A stretch of DNA of 64,000 nt. Origin: Thiomicrorhabdus heinhorstiae. GTDB taxonomy: Bacteria > Pseudomonadota > Gammaproteobacteria > Thiomicrospirales > Thiomicrospiraceae. Shown here one piece after another: positions 17,765 through 26,623 of the stretch (within the stretch, counting starts at the first letter, position 1; every line of letters starts with the position of its first letter). A program made the position numbers and the translations under genes. Under the pieces are notes generated by a model. That model was not told the DNA's origin, made no database searches, and saw only the letters and a program-made list of their open reading frames with translations. The stretch is from positions 62,001-126,000 of the forward strand of contig NZ_JACBGI020000004.1 of assembly GCF_013391765.2 (NCBI RefSeq). Direction: 5' to 3'.

Positions 17765-18595
17765 TTACTGCAGCGATTTCAGACGCTGTTTTTCCTGGCG
17801 GTAGAAGACGTAACCGGCAATCGCCACGGCCAGACTGACCAGCGTGACAATAATGGTTGCCAGCGCATTGATCTGTGGGCTGACGCCCAGGCGAACACTG
17901 GAATAGACCACCATCGGCAGAGTCGTCGAACCGGGGCCGGACACGAAACTGGCGACCACCAGATCGTCGAGCGACAGCGTAAAGGCCAATAGCCACCCGG
18001 CAATCAGGGCCGGAGAGATCAGCGGTAAGGTGATGGTGAAAAACGCTTTGACCGGTTTGGCCCCCAGATCCATTGCCGCTTCTTCCAGACTGAAATCGAA
18101 GTGTGCCAGACGCGAACGAACCACTACCGTGACATAAGCAATGGCAAAGGTCATGTGAGCGATGATGATGGTGGTTTGTCCGCGACCTGCCGGCCAGCCG
18201 AGCCATTCGCTCATGGCGACAAACAGCAATAACAGAGACAGACCGAGAATGACTTCCGGCATGACCAGAGGAGCGGTCAGCATGAGCAGGAGTGAACCGC
18301 GGCCACGGAACCGTTTGTAGCGTACCAGAGCCATGGCGGCAAGGGTGGCGAATACCACTGCAAAGCTGGCACTGATGGCGGCAATTTTCAAACTCAGCCA
18401 GGCTGCATCGAGAATCTGCTGATTATGCATTAATTCGCCGTACCACTTGGTACTCCAGCCGCCCCAAACCGTGACCAGACGACTTTCGTTAAACGAATAA
18501 ATCATCAGGCTGACAATCGGTCCGTACAGAAAGGCGTAGCCGAAGGCCAACAGGCTGAAAAGCGCAATTCTTGATTTTTTTACGCCCAGACTCAT
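17765..18595 (-). CDS. potI: putrescine ABC transporter permease PotI
   Basis: The product is 276 residues with six predicted transmembrane helices and the permease EAA loop EEAAMDLGAKPVKAFFTITLPL (about 177-198), which contacts the ATPase. It is the second inner-membrane subunit of a polyamine importer. Its start overlaps the potH stop by four bases (ATGA), indicating translational coupling. Gene order F-G-H-I and length support PotI rather than PotC. Confidence 0.9.
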   Translation of the reverse strand: MSLGVKKSRIALFSLLAFGYAFLYGPIVSLMIYSFNESRLVTVWGGWSTKWYGELMHNQQILDAAWLSLKIAAISASFAVVFATLAAMALVRYKRFRGRGSLLLMLTAPLVMPEVILGLSLLLLFVAMSEWLGWPAGRGQTTIIIAHMTFAIAYVTVVVRSRLAHFDFSLEEAAMDLGAKPVKAFFTITLPLISPALIAGWLLAFTLSLDDLVVASFVSGPGSTTLPMVVYSSVRLGVSPQINALATIIVTLVSLAVAIAGYVFYRQEKQRLKSLQ

Positions 18596-19494
18596 CCCAG
18601 ACTCTCCCGGTTACGGCTTTCAAAATGTTGCCACAGCACAAAGGGCACGATCAGTACCAGCAGTAGAACCGCCGCCAGCGCCGAAGCGACCGGCCAGTCT
18701 TTATTACTGAAGAATTCGGTCCACATCAGTTTACCGATCATCAGCACATTCGGCCCGCCGAGCAGGTCGGGGATAACGAATTCGCCCATCACCGGAATAA
18801 ACACCAGCATGGTGCCGGCAATCACGCCCGGAATGGACAGCGGCAGAGTGACAGTGAGGAACTGCTTCCACGGCGGACAACCGAGGTCGGCAGCCGCTTC
18901 CAGCAGAGTGTCGTCGAGGCGAATCAGGGTGGCGTACAGCGGCAAAATCACAAACGGCAGATAGGAGTAGACGATACCGATATAGACCGCAGTTGGCGTA
19001 TACAGGATTTCCAATGGCTGGTCGATAATGCCCAGATAGATCAGCAGATTATTCAGTAGACCGTTGTTTTTCAGAATCCCGATCCAGGCGTAGACGCGAA
19101 TCAGGAACGAGGTCCAGAACGGCAGAATAATCAGCATCAGCAACGGCAGACGCCAATTGTGCGGCGCCTTGGCGATGGCATACGCCATCGGATAGCCGAC
19201 CAACAGCGTCAGCAGAGTCGACCAGGCGGCGATTTCAATCGAATTCAGCAGAGCGTTGAGATACAGCGGGTCTTCCAGCAGCAACAGATAATTGCCGAAG
19301 TTGACCACCATCGTTACCATGCCGTCGCTGACTTCGCGGATAAACGGCAGATAAGGCGGCTGCATCAAGGCCGCTTCCGACAGGCTCAACTTGAGGATAA
19401 ACAGGAAGGGTAACAGGAAGAACACAGCCATCCACAGCCAGGGCAGGCCGATTAAAGCGCGTTTTCCCAGATTGAATCGGTCGCGGCTACGCAT
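18592..19494 (-). CDS. potH: putrescine ABC transporter permease PotH
   Basis: The product is 300 residues with six predicted transmembrane helices, a large first periplasmic loop, and the EAA loop LEAAADLGCPPWKQFLTVTLPL in the second half. It pairs with PotI to form the membrane channel. It starts two bases after the potG stop, within a tightly packed operon. PotB of the spermidine system is shorter. Confidence 0.9.
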   Translation of the reverse strand: MRSRDRFNLGKRALIGLPWLWMAVFFLLPFLFILKLSLSEAALMQPPYLPFIREVSDGMVTMVVNFGNYLLLLEDPLYLNALLNSIEIAAWSTLLTLLVGYPMAYAIAKAPHNWRLPLLMLIILPFWTSFLIRVYAWIGILKNNGLLNNLLIYLGIIDQPLEILYTPTAVYIGIVYSYLPFVILPLYATLIRLDDTLLEAAADLGCPPWKQFLTVTLPLSIPGVIAGTMLVFIPVMGEFVIPDLLGGPNVLMIGKLMWTEFFSNKDWPVASALAAVLLLVLIVPFVLWQHFESRNRESLG

Positions 19495-19496
19495 GC

Positions 19497-20597
19497 TTAT
19501 TCCAGCAGAAGATTACAGGCGTCCGCCTGCCAGTGCAAACAGACCTCTTCTTCCCAATCAAGCGGTTGTTGCGCCAGCGCCTGGACGTTCGATTGGGTGA
19601 ATTGGATACGTTTACCGCTCGGAAGGTCGACGTGATATACCGAAACGTCTCCGAGATAGGCAATCTCCTTGATGACGCCACGAAGCTGGTTGCTGCGTTG
19701 CGGCTGACAGTTTTCGGTAATCTGGACTTTTTCCGGGCGAACCGCGACGGTTGCCGTCATCCCTTCCAGCAAAGGCTGGCTGTGATAAACCTGCAGTAAT
19801 TGATCGCAATCCGGACTTTTCAGCGTGACCAGATTGTCTTCCTGTTTGACGACTTCTGCATCGAACAGGTTGATCGAACCGATAAAATCGGCACAGTAGC
19901 GACTGTTTGGATATTCATACAGACGGCGCGGGGCGTCGACTTGAACGACACGGCCTTCGCGCATCAAGGCGATCCGCGACGACATGGTCATGGCTTCTTC
20001 CTGATCGTGGGTCACCACGATGAAGGTAATGCCGAGGCGCTCCTGCAGGTTGACCAGTTCGAACTGTGTTTGTTCACGAAGCTTCTTGTCCAAAGCGCCG
20101 AGTGGTTCGTCGAGCAGTAACAGTTTCGGATGCTTGGCCAAAGCACGTGCTAAAGCCACCCTCTGGCGTTGACCGCCGGAGAGTTGATGCGGTTTGCGTT
20201 TACCGAGTTTTTCGATCTGCACCAGTTGTAGCATCTCCTGAACCCGTTGGTCGCGCTCGGCTTTCGGCATGCGCTCCTGACGCAGACCGAAGGCGATATT
20301 GTCGGCAACGTTAAGGTGCGGAAACAGCGCGTACGACTGGAACATCATGTTCAGGGGGCGTTCGTACGGCGGAAGATCGGTTACGTCCTCGCCGCCGAGA
20401 AAGATTTTGCCGCTGGTCGGGGTTTCGAAACCGGCCAGCATGCGCAGCAAGGTGGTTTTGCCGCAGCCGGAGGCACCAAGCAGAGAGAAGAATTCTCCCG
20501 GATAGATGTCCAGACTAACGTCGTCTACGGCATAGAGATCGCCATAGGTTTTAGTTACTTGTTGTAGCTGAACGATCGGCGTCTCTTGCAAAGTCAT
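19497..20597 (-). CDS. potG: putrescine ABC transporter ATP-binding protein PotG
   Basis: The product is 366 residues. The ATPase domain has Walker A GASGCGKTTLL, the Q-loop in MMFQSYALFPHL, signature LSGGQRQRVALARAL, Walker B LLLLDEPLGALD and the switch His in VVTHDQEEA. A C-terminal TOBE domain follows from about 285. It powers polyamine uptake with PotF, PotH and PotI. Its start directly abuts the potF stop. Confidence 0.92.
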   Translation of the reverse strand: MTLQETPIVQLQQVTKTYGDLYAVDDVSLDIYPGEFFSLLGASGCGKTTLLRMLAGFETPTSGKIFLGGEDVTDLPPYERPLNMMFQSYALFPHLNVADNIAFGLRQERMPKAERDQRVQEMLQLVQIEKLGKRKPHQLSGGQRQRVALARALAKHPKLLLLDEPLGALDKKLREQTQFELVNLQERLGITFIVVTHDQEEAMTMSSRIALMREGRVVQVDAPRRLYEYPNSRYCADFIGSINLFDAEVVKQEDNLVTLKSPDCDQLLQVYHSQPLLEGMTATVAVRPEKVQITENCQPQRSNQLRGVIKEIAYLGDVSVYHVDLPSGKRIQFTQSNVQALAQQPLDWEEEVCLHWQADACNLLLE

Positions 20598-21722
20598 TTA
20601 TTGCCCTGTTTTCAGACGTGTCCAAGCGCGGTTCATTTCACGAACCTGACGGTCGGTCGGGGTTTTAATCACGATGAAATGGTCGCGGGTGCTTTGCGGA
20701 GGATAGATACCCGGATCCTGACGAATTTCTTCGTCGATCAAAGCGGTCGCATCCTTGTTCGCATTCGCATAAGCGACATAGTTGGTAATCGGCGCAATAA
20801 CTTGCGGATCAAGCAGGTAGTTGATGAATTTAAAGGCGGCTTTCGGGTTAGGCGCATCGGCAGGAACTACCATAACGTCGGTCCAGACTACCGCACCTTC
20901 GGAAGGCGCAAAATAAGCGATTTCCTGACCGTTCTTGGCTTCGTCGGCACGGTCGCGAGCCTGCAGAATGTCGCCGGAATAACCCTGTGCCACACAGATA
21001 TCGCCGTTGGCAAGATCGTTAATGTACTGTGAAGAGTGGAAGTAGCGGATATAAGGACGAACCGCCTTAACGGTTTCGCTGGCCGATTGCAGCGATTTTT
21101 TGCCGTAATCGTTGCTGTCTTCGCCTTGGTAAGCATGTGCGGCGGCAAAGACTTCGGTGACGTCATCCATCATGGTGACACCGCATTTGGACAGCTTGGC
21201 AACGATCTTCGGATCGAATAGCAGTTTCCAGGTGTCCAGTGGCATGTCGTCGCCAAGAATCTCTTTGACTTTTTTCGTGTTCACGCCGATACCGGTGGTT
21301 CCCCACATGTAAGGTGCGGCATAACGGTTGCCCGGATCGATGTCTGACAAGGATTGCATAATGACCGGATCAAGGTGTTTGAAATTCGGAATAGCGGCTT
21401 TGTCCAGCGGCTGATACAGGCCGGCTTTGATATGACGGTCGACAAACGGACGGGCGGTCGGGAAAATCAGATCGTAGCCGCTTTTTCCGGCCAGCAGTTT
21501 GGCTTCCAATACTTCGTTGGAATCGTATACGTCGTAGACGACCTTAATACCGGTCTGTTTTTCGAAATCGGCTAGGGTTTCGTCGGTAATGTAGTCCGAC
21601 CAGTTGTAAACGTGAAGTTCTTCCGCTGCGCTAACGGCGCTTCCCCAAAGTTGGGCGCACAGGGCAATTGCACCTAGAGACAGGCTGCGGAACAAAGTTT
21701 TTTTACGGTTACGGAAAATCAT
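20598..21722 (-). CDS. potF: periplasmic putrescine-binding protein PotF
   Basis: The product is 374 residues from the ATG at 21722, chosen for a GGAG ribosome binding site 8 bases upstream; a GTG three codons earlier is the alternative. The signal peptide ends near VSA-A. The mature protein begins EELHVYNWSDYI and includes TGIKVVYDVYDSNEVLEAKL, PYMWGTTGIG, FHSSQYINDLANGDICVA and NPGIYPP-like segments, closely matching PotF. The conserved Trp and Asp residues that hold the polyamine in this family fall in these segments. It is the first gene of potFGHI. Confidence 0.93.
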   Translation of the reverse strand: MIFRNRKKTLFRSLSLGAIALCAQLWGSAVSAAEELHVYNWSDYITDETLADFEKQTGIKVVYDVYDSNEVLEAKLLAGKSGYDLIFPTARPFVDRHIKAGLYQPLDKAAIPNFKHLDPVIMQSLSDIDPGNRYAAPYMWGTTGIGVNTKKVKEILGDDMPLDTWKLLFDPKIVAKLSKCGVTMMDDVTEVFAAAHAYQGEDSNDYGKKSLQSASETVKAVRPYIRYFHSSQYINDLANGDICVAQGYSGDILQARDRADEAKNGQEIAYFAPSEGAVVWTDVMVVPADAPNPKAAFKFINYLLDPQVIAPITNYVAYANANKDATALIDEEIRQDPGIYPPQSTRDHFIVIKTPTDRQVREMNRAWTRLKTGQ

Positions 21723-21872
21723 GGCAATCACTCCAGGAAGAGGACAAAAGAAAAGGTGATTTGTTTGCCTGAGCGTTTATCGATGGGTCAAAAAACGACT
21801 TTTAGGAATGCTCACTGAACAATTGGAAATGTAATCAAAAACGTCAAAAAACAAAAGCTTTTTTTCAATGAT

Positions 21873-22994
21873 TTAGTCAGTTTTTTCGCTTGCTTGCTGA
21901 TGTTTGGATATTTGAATCAAAGCGCGCAGTTTCTGCTGGCCGAAACGGGCGATCTGCCAGAACAGCTGGTGCTCGATCGGCACACACTGAAAATCGGCCG
22001 GCGAAGCCAAAGGATTTTCGTCGGGATCCGGGTCGTTGATATAGACGAAACGGTCGTCGGACGCGGCGATATACACCCAGTGCGGTGCTTTGTTGCGGTT
22101 CAGCCTCCAAGTGCTGATCAGTGCCAGTAACGGTTGCTTTCGGGCGAGAATTTCTTTCCATTCTTCGAAGCTTAGAGTCTGGTCGTAGCTCTCGATGTCG
22201 GTTGCGGCAATCTGGCGGACAAAGTCGGCGTGTACCAGTTCGATCACTTCCTTTTTGTGGATATTGCGCACGCCATCGATAAACGGAATATCACTGCTGC
22301 TGACATAGAGTTTCACGGCAAAACCGCGTTTCCAGGCACTCAGAGCCAGGCCGTGAGGCGAGCAGCCGCCGTGTCCCGAGGTCATGAAAATGGTGGTTGC
22401 TTCGCGCCACAAAGCCAGCTCAAGACTGGGAGTGAGTTGATAGTCGGTTTGCAGCTCTTTGAGGGCCATCATCAGTGAAGCCGGACCGCAGGTGAACTCG
22501 GTGGTTTGCTGATAGTAAGGAGAATTCGAACAGAAGCCTTGCCCGAGTTTGTGCAGACGCTTCTCCATGCGTACAGCCGTGCTGCCGTCTTCGTAATAAG
22601 CGGGAATTTTACCGATCGCTTTATAGCCGCTGCTTTGGTAAAGCCGCGTTGCCGCCGGATTGCTTTCACTGACTTCGAGACGGATAAACGCGCACAGGCT
22701 ATCCGCCGCTTCGGATTCGGCATCGCTTAAAAGTTGTTTGGCAAAGCCGCGCCCGCGGTATTCCGGCAGCAGGGCAATCGAATACAGGCGAGCGAGATTG
22801 GTACCGCTGCGAAACAGCGTCAATGCATAGCCGATCGTTTGACCATCCATCTCCAGAATGCGCAACCGATGGGAACCGGGTTTGATAAAACGCTGAAAAC
22901 TGCGCTTTGACAGGCGGTCGCTTTGGAAGCAATCGCGTTCTATCTGCAACAGAGCGTTCAAATCCTGATTGGTCGCAGGGCGAATGTCGCTCAT
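21873..22994 (-). CDS. GNAT acetyltransferase fused to a C39/papain-like peptidase
   Basis: The product is 373 residues from the ATG at 22994, which overlaps the upstream peptidase stop as ATGA. Residues 1-145 are a GNAT domain with the acetyl-CoA loop PEYRGRGFAKQLL (78-90) and a RimI-like NPAATRLYQSSGYK. Residues about 155-350 are a C39-like cysteine peptidase: YYQQTTEFTCGPASL with catalytic Cys169, APHWVYI with His305, and YINDPDPDE with the third catalytic residue. The triad looks intact, so an active hydrolase or transferase is expected. The fusion is known next to RimK-type ATP-grasp genes carrying the RLAN domain, but the substrate is not established. Confidence 0.88.
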   Translation of the reverse strand: MSDIRPATNQDLNALLQIERDCFQSDRLSKRSFQRFIKPGSHRLRILEMDGQTIGYALTLFRSGTNLARLYSIALLPEYRGRGFAKQLLSDAESEAADSLCAFIRLEVSESNPAATRLYQSSGYKAIGKIPAYYEDGSTAVRMEKRLHKLGQGFCSNSPYYQQTTEFTCGPASLMMALKELQTDYQLTPSLELALWREATTIFMTSGHGGCSPHGLALSAWKRGFAVKLYVSSSDIPFIDGVRNIHKKEVIELVHADFVRQIAATDIESYDQTLSFEEWKEILARKQPLLALISTWRLNRNKAPHWVYIAASDDRFVYINDPDPDENPLASPADFQCVPIEHQLFWQIARFGQQKLRALIQISKHQQASEKTD

Positions 22995-24073
22995 GCCGCC
23001 ATTGCCCTGAGAGCCAAATCGATTGCCTGGCGGCCGCGGAACAGGACCTGCTCCTGCCAGGAAGTTTCTTCCGGGTAGAAGAAATGCTTTAAAGCGCGTA
23101 CCGGCGGGGCCAGCAGATCGCGATCGCTCTCTGTGTTTAAGCCGTTTTGGTAGATTTGTTCCTCGATCAGCAGGCGAATCAGATCGGCGCTGCTGTAAGT
23201 GCCGAATTCCAGGGTGGTAAAGCAACCGCGCTCGCCGATCAATTGATGCCAGTGAAAATCGAGCAGGCCGACTTTAGGTGCCGAACTGGATTCGCCGAGA
23301 TAAGCGGACAGGGCGTTGTCGCCATAAGCGCTCTTAGCCCATTCGAAACCGCGGCTGCCGAGCGGGTGGTCGTTAATGATTTCGCCGTAGCCGTAGGGGC
23401 CGAGTCCGCTGTGGACGTCGATAATGTTAATTTTTTCGGCATTTTGCAGCCAGCTTCCGGAGGTGATCTCTTCTAGAGTGCGGCGTGACCAGCTCGCATC
23501 CCGACCGCCGTAAAAGATGCCCTGCGGATAGCGATATTGTCCCTGAGTCAAATCTGCCAAGTGAGTTTGAAAGCCGTCTGCCTGCCATACCGGATTTCCT
23601 GCCTCGATGGCCGTTGCAAAGCGATCATAACCCGGGTTGGCGGGCAAAGCCTGGGAAAAATCGACGAAGTTGCGGTTCAGATCAATGCCTTTATGGTCGC
23701 CGCGTCTTTGCCAGGCGAATCCCCACGGGTTCAGGGCGTGGATCAATAAAAAACCGTTATCCGGGAAAAGCTCCAGCAAATCGACACTTCGGCGCAAAAG
23801 GTCTTTCTGTAGGGCGGAACCGTGAAAGCCTTCTACGCCGTGAGTCGCGGATTGCAGTACCAGCAAGTGTTTAGGTTCCGGGTTTGCCGAGATCAGGACG
23901 CTGTCGCAATACAGATTTTCGCCGCTCGGCCCGAGCAGAGGGTGGCAATGACTTTGGCGATGGTGCTGCCATGCGGCCGGGACTGATTCCAGAGCATTAA
24001 AGAAGCCGTTGCGGCTGGTTTGGTAGTCGTTGTCGAAATCGCTTAAATGGAAGGGGCTCAGTAGGAGATTCAT
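22991..24073 (-). CDS. DUF2817 / M14-like zinc carboxypeptidase-family protein
   Basis: The product is 360 residues from the ATG at 24073; a TTG ten codons earlier is possible. Residues arrange like an M14 metallocarboxypeptidase: HGVEG (His78 and Glu81 as zinc ligands), IDLNRNF (130-136), DVHSGLGPYG (His221, third ligand) and TTLEFGTY (Glu289, catalytic Glu). No signal peptide is visible, so it should be cytoplasmic. It is translationally coupled to the GNAT-C39 fusion and divergent from the ATP-grasp ligase, which suggests it trims an amino acid or peptide in the same pathway. Confidence 0.85.
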   Translation of the reverse strand: MNLLLSPFHLSDFDNDYQTSRNGFFNALESVPAAWQHHRQSHCHPLLGPSGENLYCDSVLISANPEPKHLLVLQSATHGVEGFHGSALQKDLLRRSVDLLELFPDNGFLLIHALNPWGFAWQRRGDHKGIDLNRNFVDFSQALPANPGYDRFATAIEAGNPVWQADGFQTHLADLTQGQYRYPQGIFYGGRDASWSRRTLEEITSGSWLQNAEKINIIDVHSGLGPYGYGEIINDHPLGSRGFEWAKSAYGDNALSAYLGESSSAPKVGLLDFHWHQLIGERGCFTTLEFGTYSSADLIRLLIEEQIYQNGLNTESDRDLLAPPVRALKHFFYPEETSWQEQVLFRGRQAIDLALRAMAA

Positions 24074-24209
24074 CGGTTTCGTTCTCTGCGTTGAATCACT
24101 CAATCATAGCGTTAAATTTCTCGGGCTGGCAATCAATTTTTTTATTGTGGTTTGTCGATTTTGGGAGGAAAATCTGACCTTCAGCGGGGGCATTGCAAAA
24201 GGAGCCTAT

Positions 24210-25682
24210 ATGAACCGTTTTTATGTCGTGGTGGAGCGTCCGCAGGACTGGAAACCCTACTATCCGAGTCAGGATGTGATTACCTTCGATCAGTACATGC
24301 AGGGCGTTGTGGAAGGTGACAAACGGGTCTGGGTTATCAATCTGTGCCGCGATTACCGCTATCTGAAAACCGGTTATTACTGCTCCCTGCTGGCGGAGGC
24401 TCGCGGTCATCGCTGCATGCCGTCTCTGACCACAATTAACGATCTGAGTCGGAAGTCGCTGTCGATTCTGCAACTCGGTGACGGCGATAAATGGCTGTCG
24501 GCCGCCGGTCAAGGTGCGGAAGGGGATCGTATGGAGCTGAAATGCTGGTTTGGTCAGGCTTCCGATCCGCGATTCGAAAAGTTGGCGGCTAAGTTGTTCG
24601 AACGCTTTCCCTGCCCTTTGCTGAGCATCGGTTTGCAAATCAAATCCGGTCAGTGGCAGGTGCGTAAAGTGTTGCCGTTGTCGCTGCGTGAACTGGATAC
24701 ACCCGAAGATCAGGAGGGGTTTGCCAACGCTTTCGAACGCTTCAGTCTGAAGATGTGGCGAAAACCGAAAGCGCGAAAGGCTTACCGTTACGATCTTGCC
24801 ATGCTGGTTAATCCTGAGGAAGCTTTGCCGCCGAGCGACGAGAAGGCGTTGCAATCATTCACCAAGGCCGCCAATCAGTTGGGCATCGGTGTCGAGCGCA
24901 TCGGACGCAAGGATTATATGCGATTGGGAGAGTTCGATGCTCTCTTCATTCGCGAGACGACTTCGGTGGATCATTACACTTACCGTTTTGCCAAAAAAGC
25001 GCGCGCCGAAGGCTTGGTAGTGATCGACGATCCGGAATCGATCGTGCGCTGTACCAACAAGATTTTCCTGGCCGACCTGTTCAATACCCATCGGGTGCCG
25101 GCACCGAAAACCGTATTGTTATCGCGTCCGCATGACGAAGACTATCAAAGACTGGAGCAGCAGATCGGTTTCCCGATGGTATTGAAGGTGCCGGACGGCG
25201 CTTTTTCGCTTGGTGTGGTCAAGGTGGAAGATATGCAGCAGTTGCGGCATAAAGCGGCCGAGCTGCTGAAAAAATCGGTGATCTTGCTCGCCCAGGAATT
25301 TTTGTACACTCAGTACGACTGGCGAATCGGTATTCTCAATCACCGGCCTTTGTTTGCCTGCCGTTACTATATGGTTGACGACCACTGGCAGATCTACAAG
25401 CATGATGGCGGCGATTCGCCTGAATCGGGCGCTTTCGATACATTGCCGACTTTCGAAACGCCAAAGCAGGTGCTGGACGCTGCTGTGAAGGCGGCGCGTC
25501 TGGTGGGCGACGGTTTTTATGGCGTCGACCTGAAGCAGAGCGGCGATCGTGTGGTGGTGATTGAGGTCAACGACAATCCGAGTATCGATTCGGGGGTGGA
25601 AGACGATTATCTTGGCGAAGCACTGTATGTGGAAATCATGCGCGAGTTTTTACGCCGGCTGGACACTCGTGGCCGCAGTTGA
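24210..25682 (+). CDS. RimK-like ATP-grasp ligase with N-terminal RLAN domain
   Basis: The product is 490 residues from the ATG at 24210, which has an AAAGGAG ribosome binding site. Residues 1 to about 150 match the RLAN (RimK-like ATP-grasp N-terminal) domain: MNRFYVVVERPQDW, VWVINLCRDYRYLKTGYYCS, LLAEARGHRCMPS. The C-terminal half is ATP-grasp: FPMVLKVPDGAFSLGVVKV binds nucleotide, QEFLYTQYDWRIGIL is the central part, and VVVIEVNDNPSIDSG carries the metal-binding Glu/Asn. ATP-grasp enzymes of this type join a carboxylate to an amine, often adding amino acids to a peptide or metabolite. The divergent M14 and GNAT-C39 genes are the likely partners. Substrates are unknown. Confidence 0.88.
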   Translation: MNRFYVVVERPQDWKPYYPSQDVITFDQYMQGVVEGDKRVWVINLCRDYRYLKTGYYCSLLAEARGHRCMPSLTTINDLSRKSLSILQLGDGDKWLSAAGQGAEGDRMELKCWFGQASDPRFEKLAAKLFERFPCPLLSIGLQIKSGQWQVRKVLPLSLRELDTPEDQEGFANAFERFSLKMWRKPKARKAYRYDLAMLVNPEEALPPSDEKALQSFTKAANQLGIGVERIGRKDYMRLGEFDALFIRETTSVDHYTYRFAKKARAEGLVVIDDPESIVRCTNKIFLADLFNTHRVPAPKTVLLSRPHDEDYQRLEQQIGFPMVLKVPDGAFSLGVVKVEDMQQLRHKAAELLKKSVILLAQEFLYTQYDWRIGILNHRPLFACRYYMVDDHWQIYKHDGGDSPESGAFDTLPTFETPKQVLDAAVKAARLVGDGFYGVDLKQSGDRVVVIEVNDNPSIDSGVEDDYLGEALYVEIMREFLRRLDTRGRS

Positions 25683-25789
25683 AGCGTTACGGAGATGGAT
25701 TCAGGCGGCAGATTTCGATTGCGGCGCAGCAAGCCGGTCGAATCATGTAAAATAGGCAGCTGAATTTACCTGAGGATTAGACGCCAGCC

Positions 25790-26623
25790 ATGAGTGACGC
25801 TGTTGAGACTAAATTAACCAAAAAAGAACGCACCAAAGATTGGATTAAACCGCCGAAAGCGATTATGAAGCCGGTCGGCAGAGCCATGGCGCAGTACAAG
25901 ATGCTGCGTGACGGCGACAGAGTGCTGTTGGGTTTGTCCGGAGGTAAGGACTCGCTCAGTTTGCTGGTGATTCTCAAACATCTGCAGCGTCACGCGCCGA
26001 TCAAGTTCGAACTGGCCGCCTGTACCATCGATCCGATGATTCCGGGGTTTGATCCGTCGCCGTTGAAAGAGTGGTGCGAGAAGATGGATGTCCCATATTT
26101 TTACGAGACTGAAGATATGGTCGGGCTGGCGGAAGAACGTATGAAGGGCGACTCTTTCTGCAGTTTCTGCGCCCGCCAGAAACGCGGTATTCTGTATACG
26201 GTGTGCCGCCGTGAAGGTTACAACGTGCTGGCATTGGCACAGCATCTCGACGATCTGGCCGAAAGTTTCATTATGTCGGCGTTCAATGCCGGGCAGCTGA
26301 GAACCATGAAAGCGCACTATCTGAATGACGACGAAGATGTGCGTATTATCCGTCCGCTGGTGCGCGTACGCGAAAACCAGACCCGTGACTTTGCCGAATC
26401 GGCCGGTTTGCCGATTATTCCCGATAATTGTCCGGCCTGTTACGCCAAACCGCAGGCTCGCGCGGAAACCAAGCAGCTGTTGTTGGAACAAGAGAGAAAG
26501 AATAAGCATTTGTACGCCAATCTCTGGACGGCGATGCAGCCGTTGATTGCCGACGACAATCATGGCGGCGATGCCGAGCTCAGTCGTGTCACGGCCGAGG
26601 ACCTGGACGAGATTGACTTGTGA
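25790..26623 (+). CDS. ttcA: tRNA 2-thiocytidine synthetase
   Basis: The product is 277 residues. TtcA makes 2-thiocytidine at position 32 of tRNA using ATP and an Fe-S cluster. The PP-loop SGGKDS lies at 50-55, the cluster-type pair CSFC at 124-127, HLDD at 151-154, and a second pair CPAC at 213-216 followed by YAKPQARAETKQLL. The start has a reasonable upstream GAGGATTAG. The next gene overlaps its stop by four bases. Confidence 0.93.
   Translation: MSDAVETKLTKKERTKDWIKPPKAIMKPVGRAMAQYKMLRDGDRVLLGLSGGKDSLSLLVILKHLQRHAPIKFELAACTIDPMIPGFDPSPLKEWCEKMDVPYFYETEDMVGLAEERMKGDSFCSFCARQKRGILYTVCRREGYNVLALAQHLDDLAESFIMSAFNAGQLRTMKAHYLNDDEDVRIIRPLVRVRENQTRDFAESAGLPIIPDNCPACYAKPQARAETKQLLLEQERKNKHLYANLWTAMQPLIADDNHGGDAELSRVTAEDLDEIDL

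Noticed and set aside
17765-21722. Assignment as the spermidine system potABCD
   Set aside because: The gene order (binding protein, ATPase, permease, permease), subunit lengths and close match of the binding protein to PotF fit potFGHI better.
21873-23225. Longer start for the GNAT-C39 protein adding about 77 residues
   Set aside because: The extension would overlap the coding end of the M14-like gene by over 200 bp; the ATG at 22994 gives the usual ATGA overlap and begins exactly at the GNAT domain.
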